NCBI RefSeq assembly: GCF_030936135.1
Contig: NC_082631.1
Span: 800,721 to 864,720, forward strand
Source of the DNA: Gavia stellata
Taxonomy: Eukaryota; Chordata; Aves; Gaviiformes; Gaviidae
DNA length: 64,000 bases
Direction of reading: 5' to 3'
In this document: in pieces, positions 46,249 to 59,382 of the stretch
Layout: every line of letters begins with the position of its first letter
Position numbering within the stretch: position 1 is the first letter of the stretch
Made by a program: the position numbers and the translations under genes
Notes under the pieces: model-generated
What the model saw: the letters and a program-made list of their open reading frames with translations, nothing else
What the model was told of the DNA's origin: nothing
Database searches by the model: none

Positions 46249-49200
46249 ATGGAGGTGGAGAAACCCCTGCTGGGACCCGAGCCACCAACTCTACTGAAGA
46301 CCTACAAATGGCGAACGGCAGCACCCATGGGTGACCGGGAACCCGACCGGGGCACAGGGTCCCCGGGCAGCCGGCGCTGGACCCGGTTGCAGGGGTGGAA
46401 ACGTTCCTACAGCCAACCCGAGTCTGAAGGTCCCGATGACGGGGCTGGGAAGGGAAGCTCCAGCTTGGGGGCACCCAAGGCCAGCACCCGCAGGTCCCTC
46501 TTCCAACGGGCTTTTTCGGCCCCCTCCAAGGGGACCAAGGAGACACGGGCACCCGAGGGTGGCAAGGCCACCCTGCAGAAGTACCTGCGCTCCATGTCCA
46601 AGAAGAAGGGTCACGTGGAGAGCGGTGCCAGGGCTGAGCAAGTGCTCCAGGATGCTGTTCCAGGTATGGGGGTGGTGGGGAGGGTGGGGGTCAGGGTGCT
46701 GGTGGTGGGTGATGGTGATGGGATGGGGGTGGTGGTGGTTGGTGATGGGTTGGGGGTGATGGGTGGTGGGGGGTGATGGGTTGGGGGGTGGTGGGTGGTC
46801 AGTGATGACGATGGGTCATGGGTTGGGGGGTGATGGGTGGTGGGTGATAGTGATGGGTGATGTGTTGGGGGTGATAGGTGGGGGGTGATAATGATGGGTG
46901 ATGGTTTGAGGGTGATGGGTGGGGGGGTGATGATGACGGGTGATGGATTAGGGGTGATGGGTGGTGGGTGATGATGATGGGTGATGGATTAGGGGTGATG
47001 GGTGGTGGGTGATGATGATGGGTGATGGATTAGGGGTGATGGGTGGTGGGTGATGATGATGGGTGATGGATTGGGGGTGATGGGTTATGATGGTGGGTGA
47101 TGGATTAGGGGTGATGGGTGGTGGGTGATGATGATGGGTGATGGATTGGGGTGATGGGTGGTGGGTGATGATGATGGGTGATGGATTGGGGGTGATGGGT
47201 TATGATGGTGGGTGATGGATTAGGGGTGATGGGTGGTGGGTGATAATGATCAGTGATGGATTAGGGATGATGGGGGGTCGGTGATGATGATGGGTGATGG
47301 ATTAGGCGTGACGGGTGGTGGGTGATGATGATGGGTGATGAGTTGGGGGTGATGGATGATGGGTTGGGGGCTGATGGGTGGTGGGTGATGGAGATGGGTG
47401 ATGATCTGGGATGCAATGGGTGATGGGTAGTGGGTTGGGGGCAACGGGTAATAGGTGGTGTTGATGGGTTGGGGGGCGATGGGTGGTGATGGGTGCTGGT
47501 GACCACTGGGGTCTTGGGGGGTGGTGGGTGATGGGTGGGTGATGGTGGAGGACGCAGCGGGGTGCAGGATGTGGTCAGGCTTTCCTGGTGTTGGGGAGCT
47601 CCTGCCTGCAGGTACCCTCCAGGGTTGGGGGGGCACCCATGGGTCCCACCTGGCCCCAGGGCCCGCTCCTGGCCACACGTGGCCCCGGTGTGTGCCCGGC
47701 ACAGGGCTCAGTGGCGGCACGTGGAGCTGTGCCAGGCCCTGCGGCACCCGGATCTGGCAAAACCGGCTTGGCTCTGGCAGGGCCACCCATGGTGCAGGCA
47801 GGGCCCAGAGGCAGGGCAGTCACCGGGTTTGTCCCCACCAGGGCCTGGCCATGGCCGTGTGTAGCCTGGCATTGCCACACTGATGGTGGCACGGCCATGT
47901 GTCCCCTGGCACTGTCACCCCAACTGTCATATGGCCACACATCCCCCAGCATCACCACCCTGCTGGTGGCACCTCCATGGCCACATGTCCTCCAGAATCA
48001 CCACACTCATGGTGGCACCTCCACGGCCACATGTCCCCCAGAATCACCACACCCATGGTGGCATGGCCATGGCCATGTGTTCCCTGGCATCACCACCCTG
48101 ATGGTGGCACCTCCATGGCCACATGTCCCCCAGCATCACCACACCCATGGTGGCATGGCCATGGTCATATGTCCCCTGGCCCCATCACTCCAACCATACC
48201 ATGGCCATGCACACATGCCCTGGCATTGCCACACCTATGGTGACACGGCCACAGCCACATGCCCCCTGGCACTGCCATGCTGCCCATGGGTGATGGGGGC
48301 ATGGTGAGCACCCAGTCTCCCCCTGACACCCTGCTCTGCACCCCCAGTGAGCACCCATGGGGCGTCATCGATCCCGCTGGCTCCAGCACCCAATGCCCCG
48401 GTGTGGGATGTCTCCAACTTCTCGCTGGTGGATGGACATCTCGTCCTCGTGGGCAGGGACGAGGAGGTGAGGACAGGGGGACAAGAGGCCCCTGGGCACC
48501 CAGGGGCTTGTGCCAGAGTCCCTTGGGTGATGGGGTGCACAGATGGGTGCTGGGGACGGTGGTGCCTGACCCCTCTGTGCCATCAGGCTTCGTGCAGGAG
48601 CAGGAACCGGACGGGGAGCTCCATCTCCGAGAGCACCCACGTGCACCCAGCGGGTGGCAGGAGGGACCCCGGTGAGCGAGCTCGCCCAGCGCCGGCATGT
48701 GCCGGTGCCACGGGGTGTTGGCATGTGCTGGTATGAGCCGTCTGTGTGCGGGTCCGGTGCAGCTCCAGTGCATGGAGCCCCTTGGGCTGCACGCCGTGGC
48801 TTGCACCCTGCCGTGCACCGTATGGCCGTGCACTGTGCACCGTGCACTGTGCCGTGCATCATGGCCGTGCACTGTGCCATGCACCATGCACCATGCCTTG
48901 CATCGCGGCCATGCACCACGCACCATGCACCACGACATGCACTGTGCACCGTGCACTGTGCACCACGATATGCGCCGTGCCAGACACCGTGCACTGCCCC
49001 ATGCCCCACGCCATACATCCTGGCTGTGCCCTGTGCCGTGCATCGTGCCATGCACCGTGTGGCCATGCGCCATGCACCATGCACTGTGCAACGCACCGTG
49101 GCCATGCCCTGTGCCATGCACCGTGCTGTGCACCGCGGGCCCGTGCACCATGCCATTCACCGTGCCATTCACCGTGCACTGTGCATCACGGCACACACCG

Positions 49201-52200
49201 TGCCACGCCCCGTGCACTGCGCACCATGCCCCACGCCTTGCATCGTGGTTGTGCCCTGTGCCGCGCATCATGCCATGCCCTGTGCCATGCCCTGTGCACC
49301 GTGCACCATGCCCCACACCCCACATCTTGCATCATGGCCATGATCTGTGCCACGCCCTGCACCCCATGCCATGCCCCACATTGCGCCCGTGCCGTGCCAG
49401 ACGCCAGGCTTCGTGCCACGTCCATGTTGCACACCGTGCCATGCAGCAAGTCGTAGCCCGTGCTGTGCCCGTGTCGTCCACCCCACGTCATACCATGCCG
49501 TGCCCCATGCCGTGCCCCATTTGTGCCCCATGCCATGCCCCATGCTGCGCCCCATTCGTGCACCGCGCTGTGCACGTCATGCACCATGTTGTGCGGTGTG
49601 CCGTGCCTCATGCCATGCCTCGTGCTGGGCACAATGTTGTGCCCCGTGCTGTGCCCCATGCCATGTACCAGGTCATACAGCATGCCATGCCCTGTGCCGT
49701 GCACCATGCCATGCACCACGCCATGCCCCGTGCACCACGCCATGCCCCGTGCTGTGCACTGTGCCGTGCAGCATGTTCCATGCACCACGCCATGCCCGTG
49801 CCATGCCCGTGCCATGCAGCACACCATGCCATGCCCCATGCTGTGCCCCACGCCATGCCCCATGCTCCACACCGTGCCCCACGCACCACGCCATGCCCCG
49901 TGACTTGCACCACGCCGTGCAGACCACCATACCGTGCCGCATGCCACGCACCATGCCATGCCCCATGCTCCACGCCATGCCCCACGCACCACACTATGCC
50001 CCATGCCTTGCCCCAAGCTCCACGCCGTGCCCCAGGCACCACGCCATGCCCCGTGCCTTGCACCACGCCGTGCAGCCCACCATGCCGTGCCGCATGCCAC
50101 GCACCATGCCATGCCCCACGCCATGCCCCACGCACCACGCCATGCCCAGTGCCTTGCACCACGCCATGCAGTCCACCATGCCGTGCCGCGTGCCACACAC
50201 CACGCCGTGCCCCATGCCCCGTGCCCCACACCGAGCCGGGTGTCTGGAGGAAGCGCTGGGTGCAAGGCTGCCTTGTACCGTCACCGCTTCCTCCACGCTG
50301 CTGCGTCTGCTGATTCGAGAGATAAACACTTTCGGCTTCCTCCCCGCGCCCCTCGCCAGCGCGGGCAGACGGCATCGCCTCCAGCCATGGGGCCTCGCCG
50401 CTGGCTGCTCTGCGCCACGCAGGGAGGTGAGTTATCCCCCCGGCACCTGCCTGGCACCGGGGCTGGCACCCACATGGCACCAGGGTGGGGACTGTCCTGG
50501 ATGGGTGCTCGGCATCGCGGCATCGCAACACCGGGGCTGAACACCGGAGCCGTGCACCGGAGCTGAGGCAGCAGGATACATCCCTCTGCCCCCTTTTCCC
50601 TTGCACCCATGAGCACCCATTTTCAGCACCCAAAGCTTGGCTGCATCTCAGGGCTACAGATACGGTGAGGTGCCGGCAGGATTTGGCACCCAGAACCAGG
50701 CACCTGGGTCCTTGCTCCAGCTTTGGCTGATGTTTCCCAGAAGGGTGGGGGTATGGGTGTATCCTGCCCCCCCTAAACCCTGGCATGGTTTTGGGGTGCT
50801 CGGGGTGCTGGTAAAGGAGGGTCCTGATGCTGGGTGCCCCTCTAGACCTGGCTGCGGATGAGAGGAGCACCCGGGGTGCCGGGAGAAGCACCGAGAGCGA
50901 GACCTCCCCCACCTCCCAGTTCAGCAATGTCAAGGTGGGCACCCCCCACCCTGATCCCAGCCCCCCCCCTCCAGGGTGCTTGGCCTCACCCATGGGTGAC
51001 ACAGCAGCCATCTCCTTACCCCATCCAGGGGTTGTTGTGGAAGAGGCTCCGGGAGCGGAAAGGTCGCGGCATCCACAAAGCCGAGATGCCAGCGGTGACG
51101 GTCCCCGACAGTGAGAGGTACGGCACCATGGAGGGTGGGGGGGACACACATGGGTGCTGGTGAGAGTGCCCCGGTGACAGTCCTGTCCCCGTAGGGTCCC
51201 CAGTCGGAGCGGTTCGCGGGAGTCGCTGCTGCCACCACCCAGTGCGGCCGAGCTGGACCTCACCGGGGATAATGTCATCGTCCGACCTGTGCACGGCAGC
51301 ATCGTGGGCGAAAAGTTTTGCTTTCAGGTAATGGGTTTGGGTGGGTGCTCAGGGTGCCCTGGAGAGGCATCCAGGGCACTCAGGGCACCCCAGGCAACCT
51401 GGAGGGGCACCCAGAGCATGCAGGGCACCCTGGACAGGCACCCAGGGCACCCCCAGCACCCTGAGAGGGCACGCAAGGCATCCTAAGGAGGCACCCAGAG
51501 CACCCCAGGCAACCTGAAGGGGCACCCAGGGTGCCCAGGCATCCTGAACAGGCACCCAGGGCACACCAGGCACCCTGGAGAGGCACCCAGAGCACCCCAG
51601 GCAACCCGGAGGGGTACCCAGGGCACCCTAGGCAACCTGGAGAGGCACTCAGAGCACCCAGAGCACCCTAGGCATCCTGGAGGGGCAGCCAGAGTGCCCT
51701 AATCATCCTGGAGAGGTACCCATGGCACCCTAGGCACCCTGCAAAGGCACTCAGGGCACCCTGAAGGGGCACCCTGCAAAGGCGCCCCGGGCACCCTCAC
51801 TGAGCACCCCAAAAGGACACCCCAGCACAGCCCTTAGCCATGGGTACCCAGAGCCCTCAGCGCAGCCCCCTCCCCCCCAGCCACCCTAGGGTGCCCCACC
51901 CAGACACCCTCCCTGCACCCAGATCATCACGGGCGAGGGCAGCCGGTCCTTCGGGTGCACGTCCCTGGCCGAGCGCGACCGCTGGATCGAGAACCTGCGC
52001 CGGACCGTGCAGCCCAACAAGGTGGGACCGTGGGGACACCCATGGGACGCCCCTGCCACCCCCTGCGACGGGAACCCCCAGAACCCTGACATGAGGGGCC
52101 ACCCACTGCCCTCCTGTCTCCCCAGTGGGCCGGATGAGGCTCGCTGGCAGGGCTGGGTGGGGAAACTGAGGCACGAACACCCCATCCCACCTTGAAGCCC

Positions 52201-55200
52201 TACAGGCACCCACAGCCCTGTGTCCCCTTGTGTCCTGTTGTCCCCTGGAGGGCTTGGTTGTCCCCCCATGTACCCTCCTGTCCCCTCGTGTCCCCTCCTG
52301 TCCCACCGTGGGACTGGCTGTCACTCATGTCCCCCTGAGGATTTGGTTGTCCACCCATGTCCCCTCCTGTCCTCTCTGCCCTTCATGTCCTCTCTAGTCC
52401 TTCGTGTCCCATCATGTCCCCATGTCCCTCCACAGAACCCCTGTCCCCTCCTATTCCTCCACGTCACCTCCTCTCCCCCGTGTCCCCTCCAGTCCCTTTG
52501 TCCACTCTTGTCCCCAGTGTCCTATCCTGTCCCCTATGTCCCCTCCTGTCCCCCCATGTCCCCTCCTGTCCCCATTCCCACCCTGTTCCCCATGTCTCCT
52601 CCTGTCCCTCCATGTTGTCCCCATTCCCACGTGTCCTCCCCGTCCCCCATGTCCCCTCCTTCCTATCTCTCCATGTCCCTTCTTGTCCCTCCACATCCCC
52701 TCCTGTCCCTCCATGTCCCCTCCATCCCCATGTGTCCCCCCGCATCCCCCATCACCCCCGTCCCCATTCCCCCCCATCCCCACATCCACCCACAGAATTC
52801 ACTACCCCCCACACCCTGTCCCCTCCCAACCCCCCCATAGATTCACCCACCAGCCCGCCAGGTCCCCCACTGTCCCCTTGACCCCCCCATCCATGTCCCC
52901 CGCCCCGGCAGGACAACTGCGAGCGGCTGGAGCTGGCGCTGAGCCTGTGGGTGTACGAAGCGCGGGACCTACCACCTCGGCGTCGCCTCCGTTGTCACCT
53001 CCACCTGGACGGCACCCTCTTCGCCCGTACCACCGCCAAGGTGGCCAGTCCTGACGGCGAGCTCTTTTGGGGTGAACTCTTCCAGTTGGCTGCCCTACCA
53101 CCCACCCGTGCCCTCACCCTCACCCTTTGCCGCGATGACCACCCCGGTCAACCGGTGGCCTCCATCACTGTCCCCTTGGCTGAGTTGGCAGCCGCCCGGC
53201 AGCCCTTGGAGCGCTGGTACCCGCTGAGCGGTCCCGGGGGAGGCGAGCGGGTGCCTTCGGTGAGGGTGCGCGGACGCTACCGGGAGGTGCGGGTGCTGCC
53301 CATCGTACGCTACAAGGAGTTGGCTGAGTTCATCACCTTCCATTACCGGGAGTTGTGCGCCCGTCTGGAGCCCACCATTGCCGTGCGGCACAAGGAGGAG
53401 CTGGCCGGTGCTCTGGTCCACGTCTTGCAAAGCACCGGGAAGGCCAAGGTGGAGAGGGTGCTGGCCATGGGCGATGTGGGGAGGGTGGGTGAGGGCAAGA
53501 TGGGTGCTGCCTGGGGTGCTGTGGGCATGGTGGTTGGGGTGGGATGCGGGTGAGATGGGAGCTGCCTGGGGTGACATGAGCATGGTGGTTGGTGTGGGGT
53601 GGACGTCATGGGTTGGGGGTGCCAGGAGAGCTGGGGTGGGATGGGGTGGGTGAGTTGGGTTGGGATGGGTTGAGATGGGTTGGATGGGTTGGGTTGGGAT
53701 GGGATGGGAGAGTTGGGTTGGGATGGGACGGGATGGGATGGGATGGGAGAGCTGGATTGAGATGGATTGGCATGGGATAGGATGGATGAGTTGGGTTGGG
53801 TTGGGTTGGGTTGGGTTGGGATGGATGAGTTGGGTTGGGTTGGGTTGAGATGGGATGGGATGGGACGAGATGGATGAGTTGGGTTGGGTTGGGATGGGTT
53901 GGGTTGAGTTGAGTTGGGTTGGGATGGATTGGAATGGGATGGCATGGATGAGTTGGGTTGGGATGGGATGGGATGGATGAGTTGGGTTGGGTTGGGTTGG
54001 GATGGGATTGGTGCGATAGGATGGGAAATGCAATTCAGGGGAGTGCCAGGAGATCCTGGCACTTCCCAGGGCGGGTTGATCAAGTCCGTTTGGGGCCATG
54101 GGTGCCCACTGAACCCTTCAACACGTCCTCCCACAGTCGTTCCTCATCGACCTCGGTGTGGCCGAGCTGGACCGCTTCGATGACCGTGAGGCACTGATCT
54201 TCCGTGAGAACACGCTGGCCACCAAGGCCATCGACGAGTACATGAAACTGGTGGGGGGCAAGTACCTCCAGGACACGCTGGGTACGGCTGAATGTTATAG
54301 GTCTTTCTGGGACATTATGGGGTGTTATGGGGTGCAGGACATCCTGGACATGATGTTACAGGGTGCTATAGGGTGCTGTGGGGTGTTATGGCTGCAGGGC
54401 ATGGGCAGAGCATTACGGGGCTGTAGGACACCCCCAGGACATCCATGGGGATGTGGTGGGGGCTTGTCACAACCATGGTGGTGGCTGGTTGGTCCCCTTA
54501 CGGGCTGTCCCTTGGTGGCCAGGTGAGGCCGTGGCCCAGCTCTGCACTTCGGATGATAGCTGCGAGGTCGATCCCAGCAAATGCGCCGGCCTTGACCTCT
54601 CCGACAACCAGAACAACCTGCGGCAGGTCTGCGAGGAGACCTTCCAGCGCATCGCCGCGTCCTGCGAGTGAGGGACAGCCCCTGTGCGGGCGTGGGGTTG
54701 GGCATGGGGATGGTCATGGGGGTGGGCACCTACACAGGGATGCGCTTGGGGATGGACACCAGCACGGGCAATGGGACAGGCATGAAGGCAGGCACCAACA
54801 CCAGGAGGACCTGGGGAAAAGCTTGGAGATGGGCATGGGCACAGGGATGAGCTTGGGAACAGGAATGGGAATGGGCAGGAGGACAGGCACTGGCACCAGG
54901 ATGGGCATGGGGATGGCTTTGGGGACTGGCAGCATCCCCGGGATGGACATGGGGATGGGCACCAGGAAGGTCCCGGGGACAAGTTTGGGGTCAGATACAG
55001 TGGACAGGCTTGGAGACGGGCACCATCCCTGCGATGGACATGGTGATGGAGACCAGGAAGGACCTGGGGACAGCCTTGAGCACGAGCACAGGGGACCGGC
55101 ATGGGGACAAGCACAGTCACAGCGGGTACCATGTCCCACAGCACATCATGGTGGCACACAGCGGGGGCTCCAGGACCACCCACCTGCCCTAGCACCCATC

Positions 55201-58149
55201 AAGGTGTCTCTCTCCACAGCGCCTTCCCGGCGGAGCTAGGCGAGATCTTTGCAGCGTGGCAGGAGGAGTGTGCGGCGCGGGGCAAGGCGCCCATTGGGCA
55301 ACGCCTGGTCTCGGCCTCCCTCTTCCTGCGGTTCCTCTGCCCCGCCATCATGTCCCCCAGCCTCTTCGGCCTCGTCCAAGAGTACCCGAGCGAGGCCACC
55401 GCTCGTACCCTCACCCTCGTGGCCAAGGTCATCCAGAACCTGGCCAACTTCACCACGTACGTCATGGCAGGGCACGGCACCGGTACCGGTGGGGAGGGAC
55501 ATCCCCATGGGGAAGCCACGGTGCAGTGGAGACGTCCCCTACGTGCAGTGTGACACATGCTGTGGACAGTCATGGGGCAGTAGGGTTGTCCCCAACGTAC
55601 CATGGAGCAGCAGGGATGTCCCCAACATGCCCTGGGGCAGCAGGGACATCACCTACATGCCATGAACCAGCCGTGGGGCAGCAGAGAACATCTCCACTCC
55701 ATACATGGGGCTGAGGTGTCCCAGCAGCAGACCCTCACGTGTCACCTGTGGTGGCCTGACCTATGGGTGGCTTGGTCCAAGAACATGGCAGTGTCCTCAC
55801 CCATGTCTTGGCTTGTAGACAGGGTGGTGACATGGTGCAGGGACATGGCAGTGACTTGGTCCATGATCTTGGAGGTGGCCTGGCCCATGACCGTGGCGGT
55901 GGCCCAGGCCATCGCCTGGCCCCCAGGTAACCGGCCGTCGTGGTCCCCAGGTTTGGCGAGAAGGAGGCCTACATGGGCTTCATGAATGAATTTTTGGAGC
56001 ACAACTGGAGCACCATGACAGACTTCCTGCAGAGTGTGGCCAACCCTGAGAGCAGTGTCCACATGGCCACGTACGATGGCTACGTTGACCTGGCCCTGGA
56101 GCTCGCCACTCTCCACCTCCTGCTCTGTGACATCTTCTCCAGCCTGGACCAGGTGCCACCACTCATTTGTCCCCAAGGGTAGCTGGCAAGACTGGCCACC
56201 TCCTTCTCTCCACACACGGAGCTGGTGTCCACTGCCCCATGGATGGCACAAGGCCACCCATTGTCCCCATAACGTCCTTGTCTTGACCTGGCAGGCCACG
56301 CAGGAGGAGCTGGAGCCCCTGCCCACCATCCTCACCGCCATCAGGGAGGGGACCCCTGTCCCCGTCTCTGTCCGGCTCAGCTCCACCGCGGAGCGAAGGT
56401 ACCGGTGGGTGGACAGGGACACACATGGGACGAAGGTGGATGTGTGGGGCCAGGAGGAACTTTGGTAGAGGGGTGACACTAGGACAGGCTTGGGATGGTT
56501 CTGGTCCTGGTTGGGTTCAGGGGAAGGTTCTGGTCTTGGCTTGGTCCAGGGTGACTCTGGTCCAGACTGAGATTGGGGTGACTGGTCCCAGTTGGGTTCA
56601 GGGGATGGTTTTAGTCCCTGATGGGTCCAACGGATGGTTGTGGCGCTTCTGGTCCCAGTTCACGGCATGGTTCTGATCCTGGCTGGGTTTGGGGTGGTTC
56701 AGGCCAAGGCTGGTTTTGGGGATGGTTCCGATCCCAGTTGAGTTTGGGGGATGTTTCTGGTCCCAGATGGGTTTGAGGTACTTCAGGTCCAGGCTGGGTT
56801 CAGGAGATGGGTACAATCCCAAACGGCTTTGGGGTGCCTCTGGCCCTGGTTGGGTTCGGGGTGGATCTGGCTCCTCCTGGGTCCAGAACCGCCCTGGTAC
56901 CCGGCCGTGCCATCTCTCCGTCTCCCCTCGCAGCCCGGCAGAGAGCTTCAAACCAGGCTTCGTGCCACCACGGGACCTGAGCAAGCACAGCCCCCTCATC
57001 AAAAGTCAGTCCCTCATCAGCATCCGCCGCGTCCGGGGCCGTGAGGACGGGCCAGAACCTGAGCCAACACCGGCACCGGTACCGTCACCGCCACCCGGCC
57101 GGGAACGCCGCAACGTGCAACGCACCCAGAGCGTGCCAGCACAGAGCAAAGCTGCCCGGCGCCTACGCAAGCAGAGCAGCGCCGAGCACATGGCAGAGCC
57201 ACCAGCTGAGGACAACCCGGGGGCCCTTGTTCCCCGTGATACCCCGGTAAGCTACGGCAGCTGCCACGCCACCCTCGCGTTGGGGCCGGTGCTCCGAGGA
57301 GTACGGCGGCGTTAACAGGTGCTGCCGGTGCCGCAGGGTCGCGGGAAGCTGCGCTCGTCGGTGTCGCTGCCGCGCAAATCGACGGTGCCGTGGCAGCGCT
57401 ACGCGGAGGAGGCAGCGGCGGCGGCGGCACAGGGCGAGCTCTACGCCATCCGCCCGTTGGAGAAGGTAACCCTGGGGTGGCTGGCAGCTAAACCCACCGG
57501 GGTGCCCCCCCGACCCCCCTACCCCATCCTCGTCTCCCTCCAGCATGGGCGGTTGATCGAGGTGCTGCGGAAGGAGGTGGCGGAGAACCGGGAGAAGTTA
57601 CGGCTGACGGAGACGCGGGTGGGCGAGATGGAGGTCCAGCACCGTGGGTTGCGGCAAGAGCAGGGTCAGCACCGAGAGCAGCTCGAGTGTCTCCGGCAGC
57701 AGCTGGAGGAGGCGAACGCCCGCGCGGCCAATTTGGGTGCTAGGTAGGGACAGGGATGGGGAGTGGGTGCCCCAAACTGGTGGGTACCCCATGCCAGCGG
57801 GTGCCCCACCACCGGGTCGAGGTTTTGGCTCATCCCCAACCCAATTAGGTTGACAGCGGCTGAAGGCACCAGGAAGAAAGACCTGGAGAGGCTGAAGACC
57901 AGCGAGGAGAAGAACCGAGAGCTGGTAAGAGCCAGGATGCGGGTGCACCCACGGGTGACAAGAGGGACCCGGGTGGGGGCTGACGCGGTCCCCTCGCAGG
58001 AGAGACGGCTGTTGGCGCTGGAGAGGGAGCAGGCGGAGCTGCGGGGTGCCGTCGCCCAAGCCCTGGGCCACCCCGGGAGGACGGGATGCCGGATGCCGGC
58101 GCGGGGTTGGGACGAGAGTGGTGACGACGCTCAGGCCACCAGCGTGTAA
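46249..58149 (+). CDS. RASAL3: RAS protein activator like 3 (leukocyte RasGAP)
   Basis: Ras GTPase-activating protein of T, NKT and myeloid cells. Exons: 46249-46663, 48348-48466, 48587-48671, 50846-50934, 51029-51117, 51195-51327, 51923-52021, 52912-53448, 54137-54281, 54523-54667, 55220-55456, 55951-56152, 56295-56398, 56934-57246, 57337-57465, 57544-57743, 57849-57924, 58000-58149; 1088 residues (human about 1011), all phases agree. Seen: basic amino-terminal region ([10 protein letters not shown]), PH-like domain with [24 protein letters not shown] and [11 protein letters not shown], a C2 domain ([13 protein letters not shown]), RasGAP domain starting near [12 protein letters not shown], arginine finger R545 in [50 protein letters not shown], a proline/basic linker with RTQSVP and [14 protein letters not shown], and a carboxy-terminal coiled coil (about 948-1070). 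The start ATG follows an AG acceptor directly. Donor 53448 (GTGGAG) is weak but fits human spacing. Confidence 0.94.
46675..47525. repeat. Minisatellite GGGTGATGATGATGGGTGAT, RASAL3 intron
   Basis: Units of about 52 bp: GGGTGATGATGATGGGTGAT, GGATTAGGGGTGATGGGTGG. It starts 11 bp after the donor at 46663. Confidence 0.9.
47870..48270. repeat. Minisatellite, about 65-bp unit, same RASAL3 intron
   Basis: Repeats of CCATGGCCACATGTCCCCCA and ATCACCACACCCATGGTGGC, about six copies. ACCATGGCCA and CCATGG palindromes recur. Confidence 0.9.
48770..50235. repeat. 1.5-kb CCATGC/CCGTGC minisatellite, RASAL3 intron
   Basis: Short units (CCATGC, ACCATG, CCGTGC, ACCACG) in ever-varying order, for example CCATGCACCATGCCGTGCAC. 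The intron runs 48672-50845. The very long C/H/P/M-rich open frames here are artefacts. Confidence 0.9.
50387..50426 (+). other. RASAL3: Candidate alternative first coding exon of RASAL3
   Basis: In a unique island (about 50240-50845) after the CCATGC array, CAGCCATGG starts a short frame ([13 protein letters not shown]) ending at GGAG with a GTGAGT consensus donor. The phase matches the acceptor at 50846, so it would read into [11 protein letters not shown] in frame and replace the first three coding exons. The expected AATAAA/TATA-type upstream signals are only suggestive (GAGATAAACAC at about 50318). Not supported by homology. Confidence 0.35.
51335..51800. repeat. Minisatellite, about 22-bp unit, RASAL3 intron
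   Basis: Repeats of GGCACCCAGAGCACCCCAGG and CAACCTGGAGAGGCACCCAG, starting near the donor at 51327. Confidence 0.9.
52195..52790. repeat. Pyrimidine-rich simple repeat, RASAL3 intron
   Basis: Diverged repeats of GTCCCCTCCTGTCCCCCATG leading to the acceptor at 52911. Confidence 0.85.
53600..54035. repeat. TTGGG/ATGGG pentamer array, RASAL3 intron
   Basis: Five-base units TTGGG and ATGGG, with six perfect TTGGG copies at 53791-53820 and more near 53828 and 53981. Many four-run G tracts, so strong quadruplex potential on the coding strand. Confidence 0.9.
54690..55110. repeat. Diverged GGGCATGGGGATGG minisatellite, RASAL3 intron
   Basis: Units of about 18-30 bp: GGGATGGGCACCAGCACGGG, GACAGGCATGGGGATGG. 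Between exons ending 54667 and starting 55220. Confidence 0.8.
56480..56880. repeat. Diverged GGTTCTGGTCCCAGTTGGGT minisatellite, RASAL3 intron
   Basis: Units of about 35-45 bp: GATGGTTCTGGTCCCAG, TTGGGTTCAGGGG. In the intron 56399-56933. Confidence 0.8.
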
Positions 58150-58260
58150 CCAGCTGTCCTGATGTCCCCAACGTGTCCCTGCAGCCCAGTCACCCACCAC
58201 ATCCTGGGGCTTTCCGAAGGGTGTTTAATCCCGATCCCGCGGGCCGTCCCCTCCCCAGGC

Positions 58261-58266
58261 AATAAA
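58261..58266 (+). other. Poly(A) signal AATAAA of RASAL3
   Basis: AATAAA 112 bp after the RASAL3 stop, followed by a GT-rich stretch (GGTGTCACCGTC, GGTTGTGTCCTG). Implies a 3' UTR of about 130 bases. Confidence 0.8.
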
Positions 58267-58369
58267 CAACATTGGTGTCACCGTCACAGGGTGCCTGGTT
58301 GTGTCCTGCCACCGCTCAGAGCTCTGTCCCCAATCCCAGCCTGTCCCCAGCACCCTACGCCTGCCTGGG

Positions 58370-58860
58370 CCATCCCAGGACCTGGGGCGGTGACAGAGAT
58401 GGCAGGGCCATGGGGACCCCTGGGGACACAGTCGTGGGGGCCTCAGGCAGTGACAGAGGTGACAAGGCCATGGTAACCCCTGGGGACATGGTCATGGAGA
58501 CCCTTTGGGCCGGGGATGGGGGTGGCAGGGCCATGGGGACACTTTGGGACAGCGCCAGGAGGTCCCCTCAGGGAGGGCAGGACCTGGAGCAGACGCATGG
58601 GGACCTGGGGAAGTGACAGAGATGTCAGGGCCATGGGGACCCCTGGGGACAGGGCCATGGGGACGCTTTGGGGATGACAGGGCCACGGGGACCCCTCAGG
58701 GCAGGGCCACGGGGTTCCCTCGGGGATGGCAGGGCCGCGGGGACGCCTCGGGACAGGGCCATGGGGACACCTGGGGGATGACAGAGCCACGGGGACCCTT
58801 TGGGACGCGGCCACAGGGTCCCCTCGGGGTTGACAGGACCACGGGTCCCCCCGCGGTCCC
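58370..58860. repeat. Minisatellite between RASAL3 and the CpG island
   Basis: Repeats of GGGCCATGGGGACCCCTGGG and GACAGGGCCACGGGG, about 35-45 bp units. It ends directly at the CpG island. Confidence 0.9.
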
Positions 58861-59339
58861 CCCGGGGCCGCCCCTTCCCACACCAGCCAGACCTTCCCCC
58901 TCCGCCCCCCCAAGATGGCGGCGCGGCGCCGCCGTCGCAGACCGATGACGCACGACGCCGCGCCGCTCACTCTCTCTCCCCCCCCCCCCTCCCTCCTGGA
59001 AGGTCGCCGCGCCGCCTCTCCCCTTCCCTCCTCCTCCGCCCCTCCCAAGATGGCGGCGGCGCCCAGCTGCCTACGTCATCAGCTGCGCGTCGCGCGGGTC
59101 GGGGAGGGCGGAGGGCGGCGGCGGCGGCGACGCACAGCGGCCGCTCCGGCGGGGCGGGCGCGCGCGGTAGGGCCGGCGCGGCCCAACATGGCGGCGGCGG
59201 CGGCGGCGGCGGCGGAGGCGGCGCTGGGACCCTCTTCGCCGCCTCCAAGATGTCGGCGGCGGCCTGGTCGCGCGCGGCGTGACGTAGTCAGGGCCCGCCG
59301 CCGGGAGGGGGGCGGGGGAGCGGCCGGAGCGGCGCAGGA

Positions 59340-59340
<1 letters not shown>

Positions 59341-59382
<42 letters not shown>

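Noticed and set aside
48697-50540. H/C/P/M-rich open frames of 400-560 codons on both strands
   Set aside because: Low-complexity translation of the CCATGC/CCGTGC array in a RASAL3 intron.
53791-53820. TTGGG run as an interstitial telomere
   Set aside because: Vertebrate telomeres are TTAGGG; this is a pentamer grading into ATGGG, so it is a local simple repeat.
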